A stretch of DNA of 53,467 nt, from the NCBI GenBank assembly GCA_030705695.1, contig JAUZPX010000001.1, positions 1-53,467 of the forward strand. The letters run 5' to 3'. This stretch comes from Bacillota bacterium (GTDB taxonomy: Bacteria; Bacillota; Clostridia; Oscillospirales; Acutalibacteraceae). The position numbers and the translations under genes are program-made. The notes below the pieces were generated by a model, which worked only from the letters and a program-made list of their open reading frames with translations, was not told the DNA's origin and made no database searches. Positions 17,129-26,124 of the stretch are shown one piece after another (within the stretch, counting starts at the first letter, position 1; each line of letters begins with the position of its first letter).

Positions 17129-19192
17129 ATGGAAAATCAAGTTTCACACAATCGTTTACGAACAGTCATTTGCCTTGTCCTGATAATGGCAATTTTTACA
17201 ACATTTACAGCAAGGCTTTATGATTGGCAGATTACTCAATCGTCAAAATACCGCTCTGTAGCTGAAGCGTCAACCGGATATACAGTAAAAACCGATGCTA
17301 CCCGCGGTGAGATCCTTGATCGCAACGGCGCTTCGCTTGCCGTAAACGTAACGGGATATAAAATCGTGCTTAATAAACTGTATCTTGAAAGCGGAATTGA
17401 AAATCAGGTCATTGCACGGCTTATTGATCTTCTCGAAACCAGAAATGAAAAATGGGTTGATAATTTACCTATTAAACTTGATAGCAATGGGCATTTTTCT
17501 TTTATCAGCAATAAAAAAGATGAAATTGCAACTTTAGAAGGAAAAGATATGTTGAATATGAATTCTTATTCAACTGCCGATCAATGTATGGACAAGCTTA
17601 TTGCCCGTTATGGCGTAAAGGAATTTAACGACAAAAAGAAAAATCGTGACATTGCAAGCGTTCGCTATAATATGGAACTTTCTGGATATAATAACGAAAC
17701 ACCATATACATTTGCAACAGGTATCAGCCAGGACATGGTTGCTATTGTTTCGGAAAATTGCCAGGCAATCCCAGGAGTTGAGGTCCAAACCTCTATGATT
17801 CGTACCGATGAAAACGGTTCGTTAGCTCCGAATATTATAGGCACCACGGGATCTATAAGCGCAGATGAATATGCTCAGCTTAGCTCAAAAGGCTACGGAC
17901 TTAACGATACAGTCGGAAAAAGCGGCATTGAGGCTGCATTTGAAAGCTACCTAAGAGGTACTCCAGGCAGTGAAATTGTTGAAAGAACACCTGGAGGTTC
18001 AGTAATAAATACTTCAAGTATTCAAAATGCAAAACCTGGCGATACAGTTTATCTTACACTAGATTCAAAGCTTCAGGAAGTTGCCAACAAAGCGCTGAAA
18101 ACCAACATTGAAAAAGCCCGTGCCGCAGGATCTGCCGCTTGTGCCGCTACAGGAGGAAAACATCTTGGTGAAGACTGCCATGCAGGTGCTGTTGTAATGC
18201 TAAATGTAAAAGATTTTTCCGTTCTTGCCGCTGCAAGTTATCCAAGCTATGATTTGCAAAAATACACTTCCGACGATCAGTACTGTGAAGCTATAAACAA
18301 CGATAAAACTGCCCCGCTTTTTGACAGAGCATTTATAGGAAGCTTTGCACCTGGCTCAGTTTTTAAACCGATGGTTGCATTGGCTGCATTGCAAGAGCAT
18401 GTAATTACTCCAAATACGACTTATGATTGCGAGGGCGTTTACAAATATCCTACCAATTCATCATTCAAAGTATATTGCTGGGATCACAGCGGTCACGGCT
18501 ATTTGGATTTATACGGAGCAATAGCACAATCGTGCGACGTTTACTTTGCAAATGTCGGTATGCGTCTGGGAATTAGCTCAATGTATCAATATGCCGAGCG
18601 CTTTGGGCTTGGTGAAAAAACAGGCGTGGAAATCCCCGAATCCGTAGGTACCCTTGCAGGACGTGACAGCCAGAATTGGCAGGGCGGTAACGTAATTTCC
18701 GCTGCTATCGGTCAGTCAGACAACGCATTTACTCCTGCACAACTCGCTACTTACGTAGCTACTATAGCTAATAACGGCATACGATTAAAAACTCATTTGG
18801 TAAGCAAAATTACCGATTATACCCGTAAAAAAACAATAGTATATAATGACCCGAACAAGCCCGAAATTATAGGTACTACAGGCATTTCATCATCTAACCT
18901 TAAAGCTGTACAAGATGCAATGAGAGAAGACGTAACAAGCGAAAAAGGCACGGCATACAGCGCATTTGGAAACTATGGTATAGCAATTGCTTCAAAAACA
19001 GGAACAGCAGAAAATGATAGCGGAAGCGATCACACCACTTTCATCTGCTATGCCCCATATGATCATCCTCAGGTTGCCATCGCTGTTGTTTTGGAGCATG
19101 GAGCAAAGGGAACCTACTCTATGGGTGTAGCAAAAGCACTTTTGGATGAATATTTTAAATCCCAGCTGTCAAAATCTTCAACAAACCATTAA
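17129..19192 (+). CDS. mrdA: Class B PBP2-type transpeptidase for cell elongation
   Basis: Crosslinks lateral-wall peptidoglycan with the MreBCD machinery. 687 aa from ATG 17129 (AAAGGA at a good distance; the TTG at 17108 is less likely). One N-terminal membrane helix (about 11-30), a dimerisation region starting TRGEILDRNGASLAVN, and catalytic motifs PGSVFKPM (near residue 410), SCD in AQSCDVYFAN (near 468), and SKTGTAEND (near 621). An unusual Cys/His-containing insertion lies before the catalytic serine (AACAATGGKHLGEDCHAG). rodA, often next door, is not present. Confidence 0.93.
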   Translation: MENQVSHNRLRTVICLVLIMAIFTTFTARLYDWQITQSSKYRSVAEASTGYTVKTDATRGEILDRNGASLAVNVTGYKIVLNKLYLESGIENQVIARLIDLLETRNEKWVDNLPIKLDSNGHFSFISNKKDEIATLEGKDMLNMNSYSTADQCMDKLIARYGVKEFNDKKKNRDIASVRYNMELSGYNNETPYTFATGISQDMVAIVSENCQAIPGVEVQTSMIRTDENGSLAPNIIGTTGSISADEYAQLSSKGYGLNDTVGKSGIEAAFESYLRGTPGSEIVERTPGGSVINTSSIQNAKPGDTVYLTLDSKLQEVANKALKTNIEKARAAGSAACAATGGKHLGEDCHAGAVVMLNVKDFSVLAAASYPSYDLQKYTSDDQYCEAINNDKTAPLFDRAFIGSFAPGSVFKPMVALAALQEHVITPNTTYDCEGVYKYPTNSSFKVYCWDHSGHGYLDLYGAIAQSCDVYFANVGMRLGISSMYQYAERFGLGEKTGVEIPESVGTLAGRDSQNWQGGNVISAAIGQSDNAFTPAQLATYVATIANNGIRLKTHLVSKITDYTRKKTIVYNDPNKPEIIGTTGISSSNLKAVQDAMREDVTSEKGTAYSAFGNYGIAIASKTGTAENDSGSDHTTFICYAPYDHPQVAIAVVLEHGAKGTYSMGVAKALLDEYFKSQLSKSSTNH

Positions 19193-19294
19193 TTTTGGTA
19201 GCTTTCGAAAACTTACTTTCGACTTATTTGCATTTTTTGTATAAAATGCACAAAATATCTTGTTTTTTTTCTCGGGGGAAATTTTCAAAATACT

Positions 19295-19323
19295 TTGACG
19301 AACGTTCCAAAATGTGTTAAAAT
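19295..19323 (+). promoter_or_regulatory. minD promoter
   Basis: TTGACG (19295-19300), 17-base spacer, TAAAAT (19318-19323), 20 bases before the minD ATG. It suggests that minD is transcribed separately from the PBP gene. Confidence 0.7.
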
Positions 19324-19343
19324 ATCTAACAAGAGGTAAAAAT

Positions 19344-20081
19344 ATGGGGAAAGTAATAGTTATTGCATCAGGCAAAGGCGGTACAGGTAAATCAACTGTG
19401 ACAGTCGGTTTGGGTTTAAGCCTTGTCAGGAATAAGAAAAAAGTCCTTCTTGTTGACTGTGACAGCGGTATGCGCGGGCTTGACATCATGCTTGGAATTG
19501 AGAAAAAATTAGTTTTCGATATTTCCGATCTCGTCAGCGGTGCCTGCAATATCGATTCTGCTGTCTATCCATGCCCCGATATCAATAACCTTTCTCTTAT
19601 AGCAGCTCCTCTTAACGCTCATGATGAACTAAGTCCTTTTGTGTTTAAAAAACTGATTGACAGCCTTCGCGAAAATTACGACTATATCATCATTGATTCT
19701 CCCGGCGGTGTCGGTAAAGGTTTTGAAGTTAGTTTTTTCCCGGCAGACGCTGCTATTATAGTTTCAAATGCAGAACCCACAAGTTTGCGTGGCTGTGTAA
19801 ATGTAAAAAGAAAATTGCTTAACCACGACTTTAAAGATATTCGTCTTGTAATAAATCGTTTTTCCAAAGCAAAGTTTATTAAGATGGGTTTTTACGAAGA
19901 CTTGGACAATGTTATTGACGTTGCCGAAACACAGCTTATCGGCATAATTCCTGATGATATTAAAACAGCTTCAATGATTCAAAAGGGTCATCCAAACGAT
20001 GTAAAATCTTCAGCTTTTGAAAATCTTGCAAAAAGGGTTCAAGGACAGAATGTTCCTTTAAATTTGAAAATACTTAAATAA
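19344..20081 (+). CDS. minD: MinD-like ParA-family ATPase (no MinC or MinE nearby)
   Basis: A membrane-cycling ATPase that positions the division site. 245 aa from MGKVIVIASGKGGTGKST, with the deviant Walker A KGGTGKS including the signature lysine. Walker A' DCDSGMRGLDIMLG and Walker B-like IIIDSPGGVGKG follow. The C-terminus is short, and a membrane-targeting helix is not obvious. ATG 19344 follows AGAGGT; the frame is open to 19314 without a site. Neither minC nor minE lies in the window although both are normally adjacent. A non-Min ParA role (e.g. chemosensory or wall-related) is possible. Confidence 0.8.
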   Translation: MGKVIVIASGKGGTGKSTVTVGLGLSLVRNKKKVLLVDCDSGMRGLDIMLGIEKKLVFDISDLVSGACNIDSAVYPCPDINNLSLIAAPLNAHDELSPFVFKKLIDSLRENYDYIIIDSPGGVGKGFEVSFFPADAAIIVSNAEPTSLRGCVNVKRKLLNHDFKDIRLVINRFSKAKFIKMGFYEDLDNVIDVAETQLIGIIPDDIKTASMIQKGHPNDVKSSAFENLAKRVQGQNVPLNLKILK

Positions 20082-20118
20082 TTAATTCACATACATATTC
20101 TATTTTGGAGGGTTCAAC

Positions 20119-20514
20119 GTGAATATTGCTTTAATTGCTCACGACGAAAAGAAAGAACTGATGGTTCAATTCTGTATAGCCTATTGCGGTATACTGAGCA
20201 GACAAAACCTATGTGCTACAGGTACCACAGGTAAAATGGTTGCCGAAGCTACAGGGCTTGAAATTAAACGTTTTCTTGCCGGTGCTCAGGGAGGAGATCA
20301 ACAAATTTCCGCAAGAATTTCCTGTAATGAAATCGATATGCTTCTGTTTTTCCGTGTTCCGAACAATCCAAAGCCAAATGAGCCAAATGATATGGATCTT
20401 TTGCGGCTTTGCGATATGTACAACATTCCGTTTGCAACAAATATTGCGACAGCAGAAGTACTTATTCACGGTCTTGAACGAGGCGATCTCGACTGGCGTA
20501 ACTATATGCGCTAA
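20119..20514 (+). CDS. mgsA: Methylglyoxal synthase family protein with altered active-site residues
   Basis: The family converts dihydroxyacetone phosphate to methylglyoxal and phosphate. 131 aa, co-linear without gaps with the B. subtilis protein as I know it: phosphate loop ATGTTG (33-38), GGDQQ containing the catalytic Asp (D60, the E. coli D71 equivalent), and IPFATN. However, the usual PHEPDV motif reads PNEPND, so the equivalents of His98 and Asp101 are both Asn (N87, N90), and the SGPLGGD loop reads AGAQGGD. Activity is therefore doubtful. A strong GGAGG site precedes the ATG, and a terminator follows. Confidence 0.85.
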   Translation: MNIALIAHDEKKELMVQFCIAYCGILSRQNLCATGTTGKMVAEATGLEIKRFLAGAQGGDQQISARISCNEIDMLLFFRVPNNPKPNEPNDMDLLRLCDMYNIPFATNIATAEVLIHGLERGDLDWRNYMR

Positions 20515-20531
20515 AATTCAAATAAAATCAC

Positions 20532-20563
20532 AACAGCCGGAGCTCTTTTGGGTTCCGGCTGTT
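20532..20563 (+). terminator. Terminator after mgsA
   Basis: A perfect 10-bp stem AACAGCCGGA (20532-20541) with TCCGGCTGTT (20554-20563). The T-run follows with delay (TAGCAAGGGTTTTT). Confidence 0.7.
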
Positions 20564-20611
20564 TAGCAAGGGTTTTTCTAATGTTAATCTATAATTATTG
20601 AATTACTTCAA

Positions 20612-20647
20612 AAAGGGATTCATCTTCGAGTGACTCCCTTTACTTTT
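20612..20647 (+). terminator. Second hairpin before hisS, terminator-like
   Basis: AAAGGGATTCA (20612-20622) pairs with TGACTCCCTTT (20631-20641) with one mismatch, followed by ACTTTTT. It lies 60 bases before the hisS ATG. It could be a terminator or an attenuator; no T-box consensus sequence is present next to it. Confidence 0.45.
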
Positions 20648-20707
20648 TACCGATAAACTCTTATAATTAATAAATATATTGTTGATCAAACTCCGGAGGA
20701 AATATAA

Positions 20708-22015
20708 ATGGCGATTATTACAAGAAAAATCAAAGGCACAGAGGATGTTTTGCCAAGCGACAGCTACAAATGGCAATTCGTTGAAGACATTATGCGCAAA
20801 GAAGCCTCTGTTTTCGGATATAAAGAGATAAGGACGCCTGTTTTTGAGCACACGGAACTGTTCAGCCGCGGTGTTGGCGAGACAACAGATGTGGTTCAAA
20901 AAGAGATGTACACTTTCAGCACAAAAGGCGACGATTCAATCACACTGCGCCCTGAGGGTACGGCAGGTGCGGCAAGAGCATTTCTTGAACATGGGCTTTA
21001 TAACGATGGCTTACCGATAAAAGCCTATTATTTTACTTCATGCTACAGATATGAAAAACCTCAGGCAGGACGTCAGCGTGAATTTCACCAATTTGGGCTT
21101 GAAATCTTCGGAACAGCTGCTCCGTCAGCTGATGCAGAACTTATCTCAATTGGAAAAGCAATCTTTGACAGACTTAATATAAAAAACTTACAGCTTGAAA
21201 TTAATTCGATCGGCTGCCCTACTTGCAGAGCCGAATATCAGAAAGCTTTAATTGAATATTTTAATCAATACAAAGAAGAGCTTTGCCCTACTTGCTTAGC
21301 TCGCCTTGAACGTAATCCTATGAGACTCCTCGATTGCAAAAGTCCTGTTTGCTCGAAAATCGCCGAGAGTGCACCAACTGTGCTTGAATATATATGCAAC
21401 GACTGCAAGGTGCATTTTGAAGCCGTCAAAAAATATCTTGATTCACTGAAAATCGAGTACAAAATTAATCCAAAAATCGTTCGTGGACTTGATTACTACA
21501 CACGTACGGTGTTTGAGTTTGTTTCTCAAGATATAGGCGCTCAGGGAACAGTTTGCGGCGGCGGCCGTTATGACGGACTCATTGAAGAGCTTGGAGGAAC
21601 ACATACTCCGTCACTTGGCTTTGGGCTTGGCATGGAACGGCTTCTTTTGCTTATGGAAAAGCAAGGGATTGAAATCCCGTTGCCGCCATCTTGCGATATT
21701 TACATTGCAGGACTTGGCGAACAGGCAGAGCTGAAAGCTTTTGACCTTATAAAACAAATCCGTCAGTCATCGCTTATTGCCGAGGGTGACATTGCAGGAA
21801 AAGGTTTGAAGGCACAAATGAAATATGCCGATAAAATTAAGGCAAAATTCAGTATGGTTATCGGCGATGAAGAGCTTATTAAAAATGAAGCAACCATGAA
21901 AAACATGCAAACAGGCGAGAAGACAACTGTCCGCCTGGACGAACAGTTCTTCAGCGATTTCTTTGCTGCATATATTGAAAATGATTCAAAATCTTTACTT
22001 GATATGATTAAATGA
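20708..22015 (+). CDS. hisS: Histidyl-tRNA synthetase
   Basis: Charges tRNA-His; class II synthetase. 435 aa. Motif 1 region near IRTPVFEHTELFSRGVGE; motif 2 FTSCYRYEKPQAGRQREFHQFGLEIFG with the conserved arginine; His-specific LDYYTRTVFEF; and the motif 3 region GFGLGMERLLLLME. A four-Cys pattern (CPTCRAE and CPTCLARLERNPMRLLDCKSPVC) inserts in the middle, as in many Firmicutes HisRS. GGAGG precedes the ATG. It is followed 25 bases later by aspS, the classic Firmicutes pair. Confidence 0.97.
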   Translation: MAIITRKIKGTEDVLPSDSYKWQFVEDIMRKEASVFGYKEIRTPVFEHTELFSRGVGETTDVVQKEMYTFSTKGDDSITLRPEGTAGAARAFLEHGLYNDGLPIKAYYFTSCYRYEKPQAGRQREFHQFGLEIFGTAAPSADAELISIGKAIFDRLNIKNLQLEINSIGCPTCRAEYQKALIEYFNQYKEELCPTCLARLERNPMRLLDCKSPVCSKIAESAPTVLEYICNDCKVHFEAVKKYLDSLKIEYKINPKIVRGLDYYTRTVFEFVSQDIGAQGTVCGGGRYDGLIEELGGTHTPSLGFGLGMERLLLLMEKQGIEIPLPPSCDIYIAGLGEQAELKAFDLIKQIRQSSLIAEGDIAGKGLKAQMKYADKIKAKFSMVIGDEELIKNEATMKNMQTGEKTTVRLDEQFFSDFFAAYIENDSKSLLDMIK

Positions 22016-22040
22016 TAAGACAAAAAGGAATGACAAAACA

Positions 22041-23819
22041 ATGGCAGAGCTTTTTTCAGGCTTAAAACGAACAAATTATTGCGGAGACCTGCGAATTTCC
22101 GATGCAGGCAAAACCGTTACCGTATGTGGTTGGGTACAGCGTCAGCGTAATTTAGGACAGCTGATCTTCATTGATTTACGCGACAGAGCGGGAATCCTGC
22201 AACTTGCTTTTGACGAAAATACAGAAAAATCGATATTTTCAAAAGCAGCCACTGTCCGCAGTGAATATGTCCTTGGCGTAGTCGGAGTAGTACAGGAGCG
22301 CAGTGCAAAAAACAAAGATATACCGACAGGTGATATTGAAATTAAAGTTACTGAACTTAGAATCCTTGGCGAAAGCGAAACGCCGCCTTTTGAAATTGTT
22401 GAAAACTGCAACACAGGCGAGGCTTCCCGCCTTAAATACCGCTATCTTGACTTGCGCCGTCCAGATTTACAGCGCAATATTCTGCTTCGTCATAAAATAG
22501 CAAAATCTACCCGTGACTATTTCGATGAGCAGGGCTTTATTGAAATTGAAACTCCTATGCTTATTCGCTCTACTCCTGAAGGCGCTAGGGATTTCCTTGT
22601 CCCGTCAAGAATTCATAAAGGAAGTTTTTATGCGCTGCCTCAATCGCCTCAGCTTTATAAGCAGCTAAGTATGGTAGCAGGCTTTGACCGTTATATGCAG
22701 ATTGCACGCTGCTTCCGTGATGAAGATTTACGTGCTGACAGGCAGCCTGAATTTACTCAGATTGACCTTGAAATGTCCTTTGTAGACATGGATGACGTTT
22801 TGGAAATTGTTGAAGGATATATGGTGCGTGTATTTAAGGATGCGCTGAATATTGACATTCCCGTTCCGTTCCCACGATTAAAATATGATGAAGTAATGTC
22901 ACGTTTTGGATCCGATAAACCTGACACACGTTTTGAAATGGAACTTTATGATATCTCAAATGCTGTTAAAAACAGCGAGTTTGTTGTTTTCAAAAGCGCT
23001 TTAAGTGGCGAAGGCTCTGTTCGCGGTATTACCGCCAAAAATGCCGCCAATATTTATACGAGAAAAGAAATAGACAAGCTCACGGAGTTTATAAAAGGCA
23101 TAGGCGCAAAAGGTCTTGCATGGATACGCTTGACAGACGAGGGGATTTCCTCTAGCTTTGCAAAGTTTATGACAGACGATGAGATGAATGAAATCGTTAA
23201 ACTTGCTGGCGCAGAAACAGGCGACGTTGTATTTATTGTTGCCGACTCGAATAATCACACAGTTTTGTCAACGCTTGGCGCATTGCGCTGCGAGGTTGCA
23301 AAAAAGCTTGACATTATCAAAGAAGGCTATAATCCGCTTTGGGTTGTTGAATTCCCGTTTTTCGAGAAAAACCCCGAAACAGGCAACTGGGATGCTATGC
23401 ATCATCCATTTACTTCACCAACCGACGAAAGCCTGAAAATACTTGAGCAGGATAAAAGCAAAGTTTATGCAAAAGCTTATGACCTTGTGCTTAATGGCAT
23501 TGAACTTTCATCGGGCTCTATTCGTATAACAAACCCCGAACTTCAAAAGAGAATGTTCAGCCTACTTGGATTTAGCGAAGAAGAGGCATACCAGAAATTC
23601 GGCTTCTTGCTTGACGCGTTTAAATTCGGTGCTCCTCCTCACGGCGGAATGGGTATCGGACTTGACAGGCTTGTCATGCAGATGATCGGTGCGCCTACAC
23701 TTCGCGACGTTGTGGCATTCCCGAAAATTCAAAACGCCAGCGAACTCATGACCTCCGCACCCAGCGAGGTTGATATACAACAGCTAAACGATTTGGGAAT
23801 ACAAATCATTACTGAATAA
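22041..23819 (+). CDS. aspS: Aspartyl-tRNA synthetase (bacterial type, may be non-discriminating)
   Basis: Charges tRNA-Asp; class IIb. 592 aa, full length. N-terminal OB-fold anticodon domain (VTVCGWVQRQRNLGQLIFIDLRDRAG), motif 2 ARCFRDEDLRADRQPEFTQID, a GAD insertion domain, and motif 3 GGMGIGLDRLVMQMIG. The C-terminal LRDVVAFPKIQNA matches the family. Ends in the shared bidirectional terminator with the phage block. Confidence 0.97.
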   Translation: MAELFSGLKRTNYCGDLRISDAGKTVTVCGWVQRQRNLGQLIFIDLRDRAGILQLAFDENTEKSIFSKAATVRSEYVLGVVGVVQERSAKNKDIPTGDIEIKVTELRILGESETPPFEIVENCNTGEASRLKYRYLDLRRPDLQRNILLRHKIAKSTRDYFDEQGFIEIETPMLIRSTPEGARDFLVPSRIHKGSFYALPQSPQLYKQLSMVAGFDRYMQIARCFRDEDLRADRQPEFTQIDLEMSFVDMDDVLEIVEGYMVRVFKDALNIDIPVPFPRLKYDEVMSRFGSDKPDTRFEMELYDISNAVKNSEFVVFKSALSGEGSVRGITAKNAANIYTRKEIDKLTEFIKGIGAKGLAWIRLTDEGISSSFAKFMTDDEMNEIVKLAGAETGDVVFIVADSNNHTVLSTLGALRCEVAKKLDIIKEGYNPLWVVEFPFFEKNPETGNWDAMHHPFTSPTDESLKILEQDKSKVYAKAYDLVLNGIELSSGSIRITNPELQKRMFSLLGFSEEEAYQKFGFLLDAFKFGAPPHGGMGIGLDRLVMQMIGAPTLRDVVAFPKIQNASELMTSAPSEVDIQQLNDLGIQIITE

Positions 23820-23835
23820 TTTATTATCTTTATAA

Positions 23836-23868
23836 AAAGGACTGCAATCAAAACGATTACAGTCCTTT
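23836..23868. terminator. Bidirectional terminator between aspS and the phage-derived block
   Basis: AAAGGACTGCAATC (23836-23849) pairs with GATTACAGTCCTTT (23855-23868) with one mismatch; A-rich before and T-rich after. It can stop transcription from aspS (+) and from the phage block (-), which converge here. Confidence 0.8.
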
Positions 23869-23890
23869 ATTGTATAATTATTATTTATTT

Positions 23891-24367
23891 TCAGCTCACC
23901 CGAAATGTCACAAGCACAGAAAGATGAGCTGGAACGAACTTACTAATTTCACTTGTAATCCATTCTTTTTGCTGACTTGTAAACGAACCGATGCAATCCA
24001 CATGAATAGAATTGTTTGAGTACGATTCATATATTTCATACTGTATTCCAAGTGAAGCAAGCGTTTTATTAAAGCCATCGACTGTGAAATCATTTGTGGT
24101 AATCGAAAGCCTATCCGTAATCATTTGGCGACGCTTATCGATATTCAAATCATCCCTTACGCAGCCATAAATACGTTCTCTGTTGCGGATTCCGTAGTCA
24201 ACTGCGGTCGCAACGAACATCTCACGCTGAATTTCATCAAGCTCACTGTAAAATACATCTAAAGCACATGCAAACGCCTGCAATTCTTTATAATCTGTTT
24301 GAGTTGCCGACAAATTATACAATGCCATCGGCGACAAAACAGCAATCATGGAACTAAGGCTACTCAT
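23891..24367 (-). CDS. Baseplate-proximal tail protein (gpI / XkdU-like)
   Basis: Last gene of the phage block, 158 aa. In P2-type and PBSX-type tails the gpI/XkdU protein sits at the baseplate edge next to the J protein. The sequence shows the DUF2313-like features of that family: SPMALYNLSATQTDYKELQAFACALD at the N-terminus, then EIQREMFVATAVDYGIRNRERIYG, and a C-terminal beta part with VPAHLSVLVTFRVS. It overlaps the J gene by 4 bases (ATGA). No tail-fibre gene follows, which is unusual. Confidence 0.75.
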   Translation of the reverse strand: MSSLSSMIAVLSPMALYNLSATQTDYKELQAFACALDVFYSELDEIQREMFVATAVDYGIRNRERIYGCVRDDLNIDKRRQMITDRLSITTNDFTVDGFNKTLASLGIQYEIYESYSNNSIHVDCIGSFTSQQKEWITSEISKFVPAHLSVLVTFRVS

Positions 24368-25437
24368 GATGATGCTCCTTCTTCTATTGCCTGAACTGAA
24401 ACAAGCATCGGAAATGTAGTTGAATCAAGCACGATATTTTGCATATATTCCGTATAAAAAGTGTAATGAGCAACGCCGTCAACTTGATGAAGAACGTCGC
24501 CAAGGTCAGAAAGATATATTGTTTCTCCAATGCCGACAGTCTTTGCATATTCACTAAGAGCTGCTTCACAATCGCTTATTACTGTTGCAGAATCATAGCC
24601 TGTTTTTTCTTTTATGGTTACAACAACACTAATATTTATTCCCTTTGCAGAAAAAACACGAACATCAACGTTTACTTCACGTTGACTGCTTAAATATTGC
24701 TGTACTTGTGCAACCAAATCGCTTGAGGCTTCTTGACCTTTTTCGCAAATGTACACATCAACAGTTCCTACACCTCTTGCACGAGGCACCACACCTGCCG
24801 AAAAAACGCCAGAAATCTTCATTGCTTCCTCTTTATAGTAGGCAATATTTGAACCGTTTGAGATGTTTTGATAACTGTTCAAAACTCGCTTGCGAAAGTC
24901 GTAATCATCTTCTGCATCTGTTCCACCTGCCGTCGGCGAAGAATTATTGACACTGTTTACTCCTGTTGGCGGAGTTACCATAACGGTTATGGTACTTGCT
25001 GCCACATTGCCGCTAACACCGCCATCCGCTGCAATTATTGGAACATTTATTCCGACTGTACCAGAAGCAATTACTGCATCTTTTGTTGTAACAAAACGAA
25101 TTGGATTAATTCCATTTGTTGCAACAACTGTACCCGACGGAATAGAAATATCATTGTTAGATGATGTATTAATAGAAAATGTTACTTCACCTGTGGCGCA
25201 AATGGCGGTTTTTCTGGTTAATCCACGCTGTTCTCCGTGATAATCCAGTTGGATTCCCGTAGCTGTTTCAGGAAACATCTGATTTTTCAGCCAATCGACG
25301 TTGGCTCCTGCACTAAATATTTCTCCTGCCAGTAATTTGATTTTTATCCCGATATCAGATGCATCATCGGCATCATATCCTGCCAGTTCTTTAAAATTGT
25401 CTTTCATTCTTTGTAAAATCGTATCGTAACTATCCAT
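24364..25437 (-). CDS. Baseplate assembly protein J (XkdT-like)
   Basis: Forms the baseplate wedge of contractile tails. 357 aa beginning MDSYDTILQRMKDNFKELAGYDADDASDIGIKIKLLAGEIFSAGA, followed by the typical TATGIQLDYHGEQRGLTR and DAEDDYDFRKRVLNSYQNISNGSNIAYYKEEAM, and the region VGTVDVYICEKGQ. This order and wording are characteristic of baseplate J/gp47-like proteins. Overlaps its neighbours, showing tight coupling. Confidence 0.88.
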   Translation of the reverse strand: MDSYDTILQRMKDNFKELAGYDADDASDIGIKIKLLAGEIFSAGANVDWLKNQMFPETATGIQLDYHGEQRGLTRKTAICATGEVTFSINTSSNNDISIPSGTVVATNGINPIRFVTTKDAVIASGTVGINVPIIAADGGVSGNVAASTITVMVTPPTGVNSVNNSSPTAGGTDAEDDYDFRKRVLNSYQNISNGSNIAYYKEEAMKISGVFSAGVVPRARGVGTVDVYICEKGQEASSDLVAQVQQYLSSQREVNVDVRVFSAKGINISVVVTIKEKTGYDSATVISDCEAALSEYAKTVGIGETIYLSDLGDVLHQVDGVAHYTFYTEYMQNIVLDSTTFPMLVSVQAIEEGASS

Positions 25438-25780
25438 GAATTATCACCTGTACTTCCCCTGTTTGTTTTTTATATGTTACCGAAACATTTAAAAGGATCG
25501 ATTTATCTGCTTGAAGCTCCGATGATGTTACAGAAGCTTCCACACCAGTAAGATTTATTACAGCTTCTTTCACGAGCATATCGGCACGTTCCTTTAGAAG
25601 ATCTGTTGTACGGCTTAATGTAAAGAACTCATTGCCGAAATCGGGCGCATAAACAAAACTTCCCTTTTGCACACCAAGACAGATACGAACCCGTTGCAAA
25701 ATCTCGTCAAAGCCACCGATTAAATAAGGCTTACCACCGGAATCAATCTCATACTGCCCATTATTTATTTTTGTATCCAA
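25430..25780 (-). CDS. gp25-like baseplate wedge protein (XkdS-like)
   Basis: 116 aa. Small wedge proteins of the gp25/W/XkdS family form the ring around the hub. Visible features: DSGGKPYLIGGFDEILQRVRICLGVQKGSFVYAPDFGNEFFTL followed by a C-terminal beta stretch (SILLNVSVTYKKQTGEVQVI). In T4-like gp25 an E-P-R motif is usual; it is not obvious here. Position directly before baseplate J is as expected. Confidence 0.75.
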   Translation of the reverse strand: MDTKINNGQYEIDSGGKPYLIGGFDEILQRVRICLGVQKGSFVYAPDFGNEFFTLSRTTDLLKERADMLVKEAVINLTGVEASVTSSELQADKSILLNVSVTYKKQTGEVQVIIHG

Positions 25781-25791
25781 TTAGATTCCTC

Positions 25792-26124
25792 CTAAAACGT
25801 CTTGCCGTTAATAAGCACACTGCCGTCATTTTTTAAAATGATTGAAGCTCCTCCGCTTGAAAAAAGCATCAGCTCACCAGCAGCCAGGTTTTTGTCCTTC
25901 ATTGTAACACCAAGGCAGACTTCCCCACTTGAAAGCGGCAGAACTACAGAATTTTCTCCTGTCGGCGGTATATATGCAATCCCAAACGGCACTACAACAG
26001 GAAGAGAACGATATTCCTTTGAGGCATCAATAAAAACTTGTCCTTCCCCTGCACTTGTAACTCCGCCAATATCTGCTGATTGAGGTTTCTTTGTATTTTG
26101 CGCCATATATTTAGGTAGCCACAT
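25792..26124 (-). CDS. Small baseplate spike / gpV-like OB-fold protein
   Basis: 110 aa. The order of short beta strands (FGIAYIPPTGENSVVLPLSSGEVCLGV), then GELMLFSSGGASIILKNDGSVLINGKTF, matches the OB fold and start of the beta-helix of gpV-type central spikes, but the protein is only about half the usual length and lacks the long C-terminal needle. It overlaps the hub gene end by 14 bases; an internal ATG at 26106 is an alternative start. Confidence 0.65.
   Translation of the reverse strand: MWLPKYMAQNTKKPQSADIGGVTSAGEGQVFIDASKEYRSLPVVVPFGIAYIPPTGENSVVLPLSSGEVCLGVTMKDKNLAAGELMLFSSGGASIILKNDGSVLINGKTF

Noticed and set aside
20612..20707. T-box leader for hisS
   Set aside because: A hairpin with T-run is present, but there is no GGTGG core and the interval is too short for stem I.
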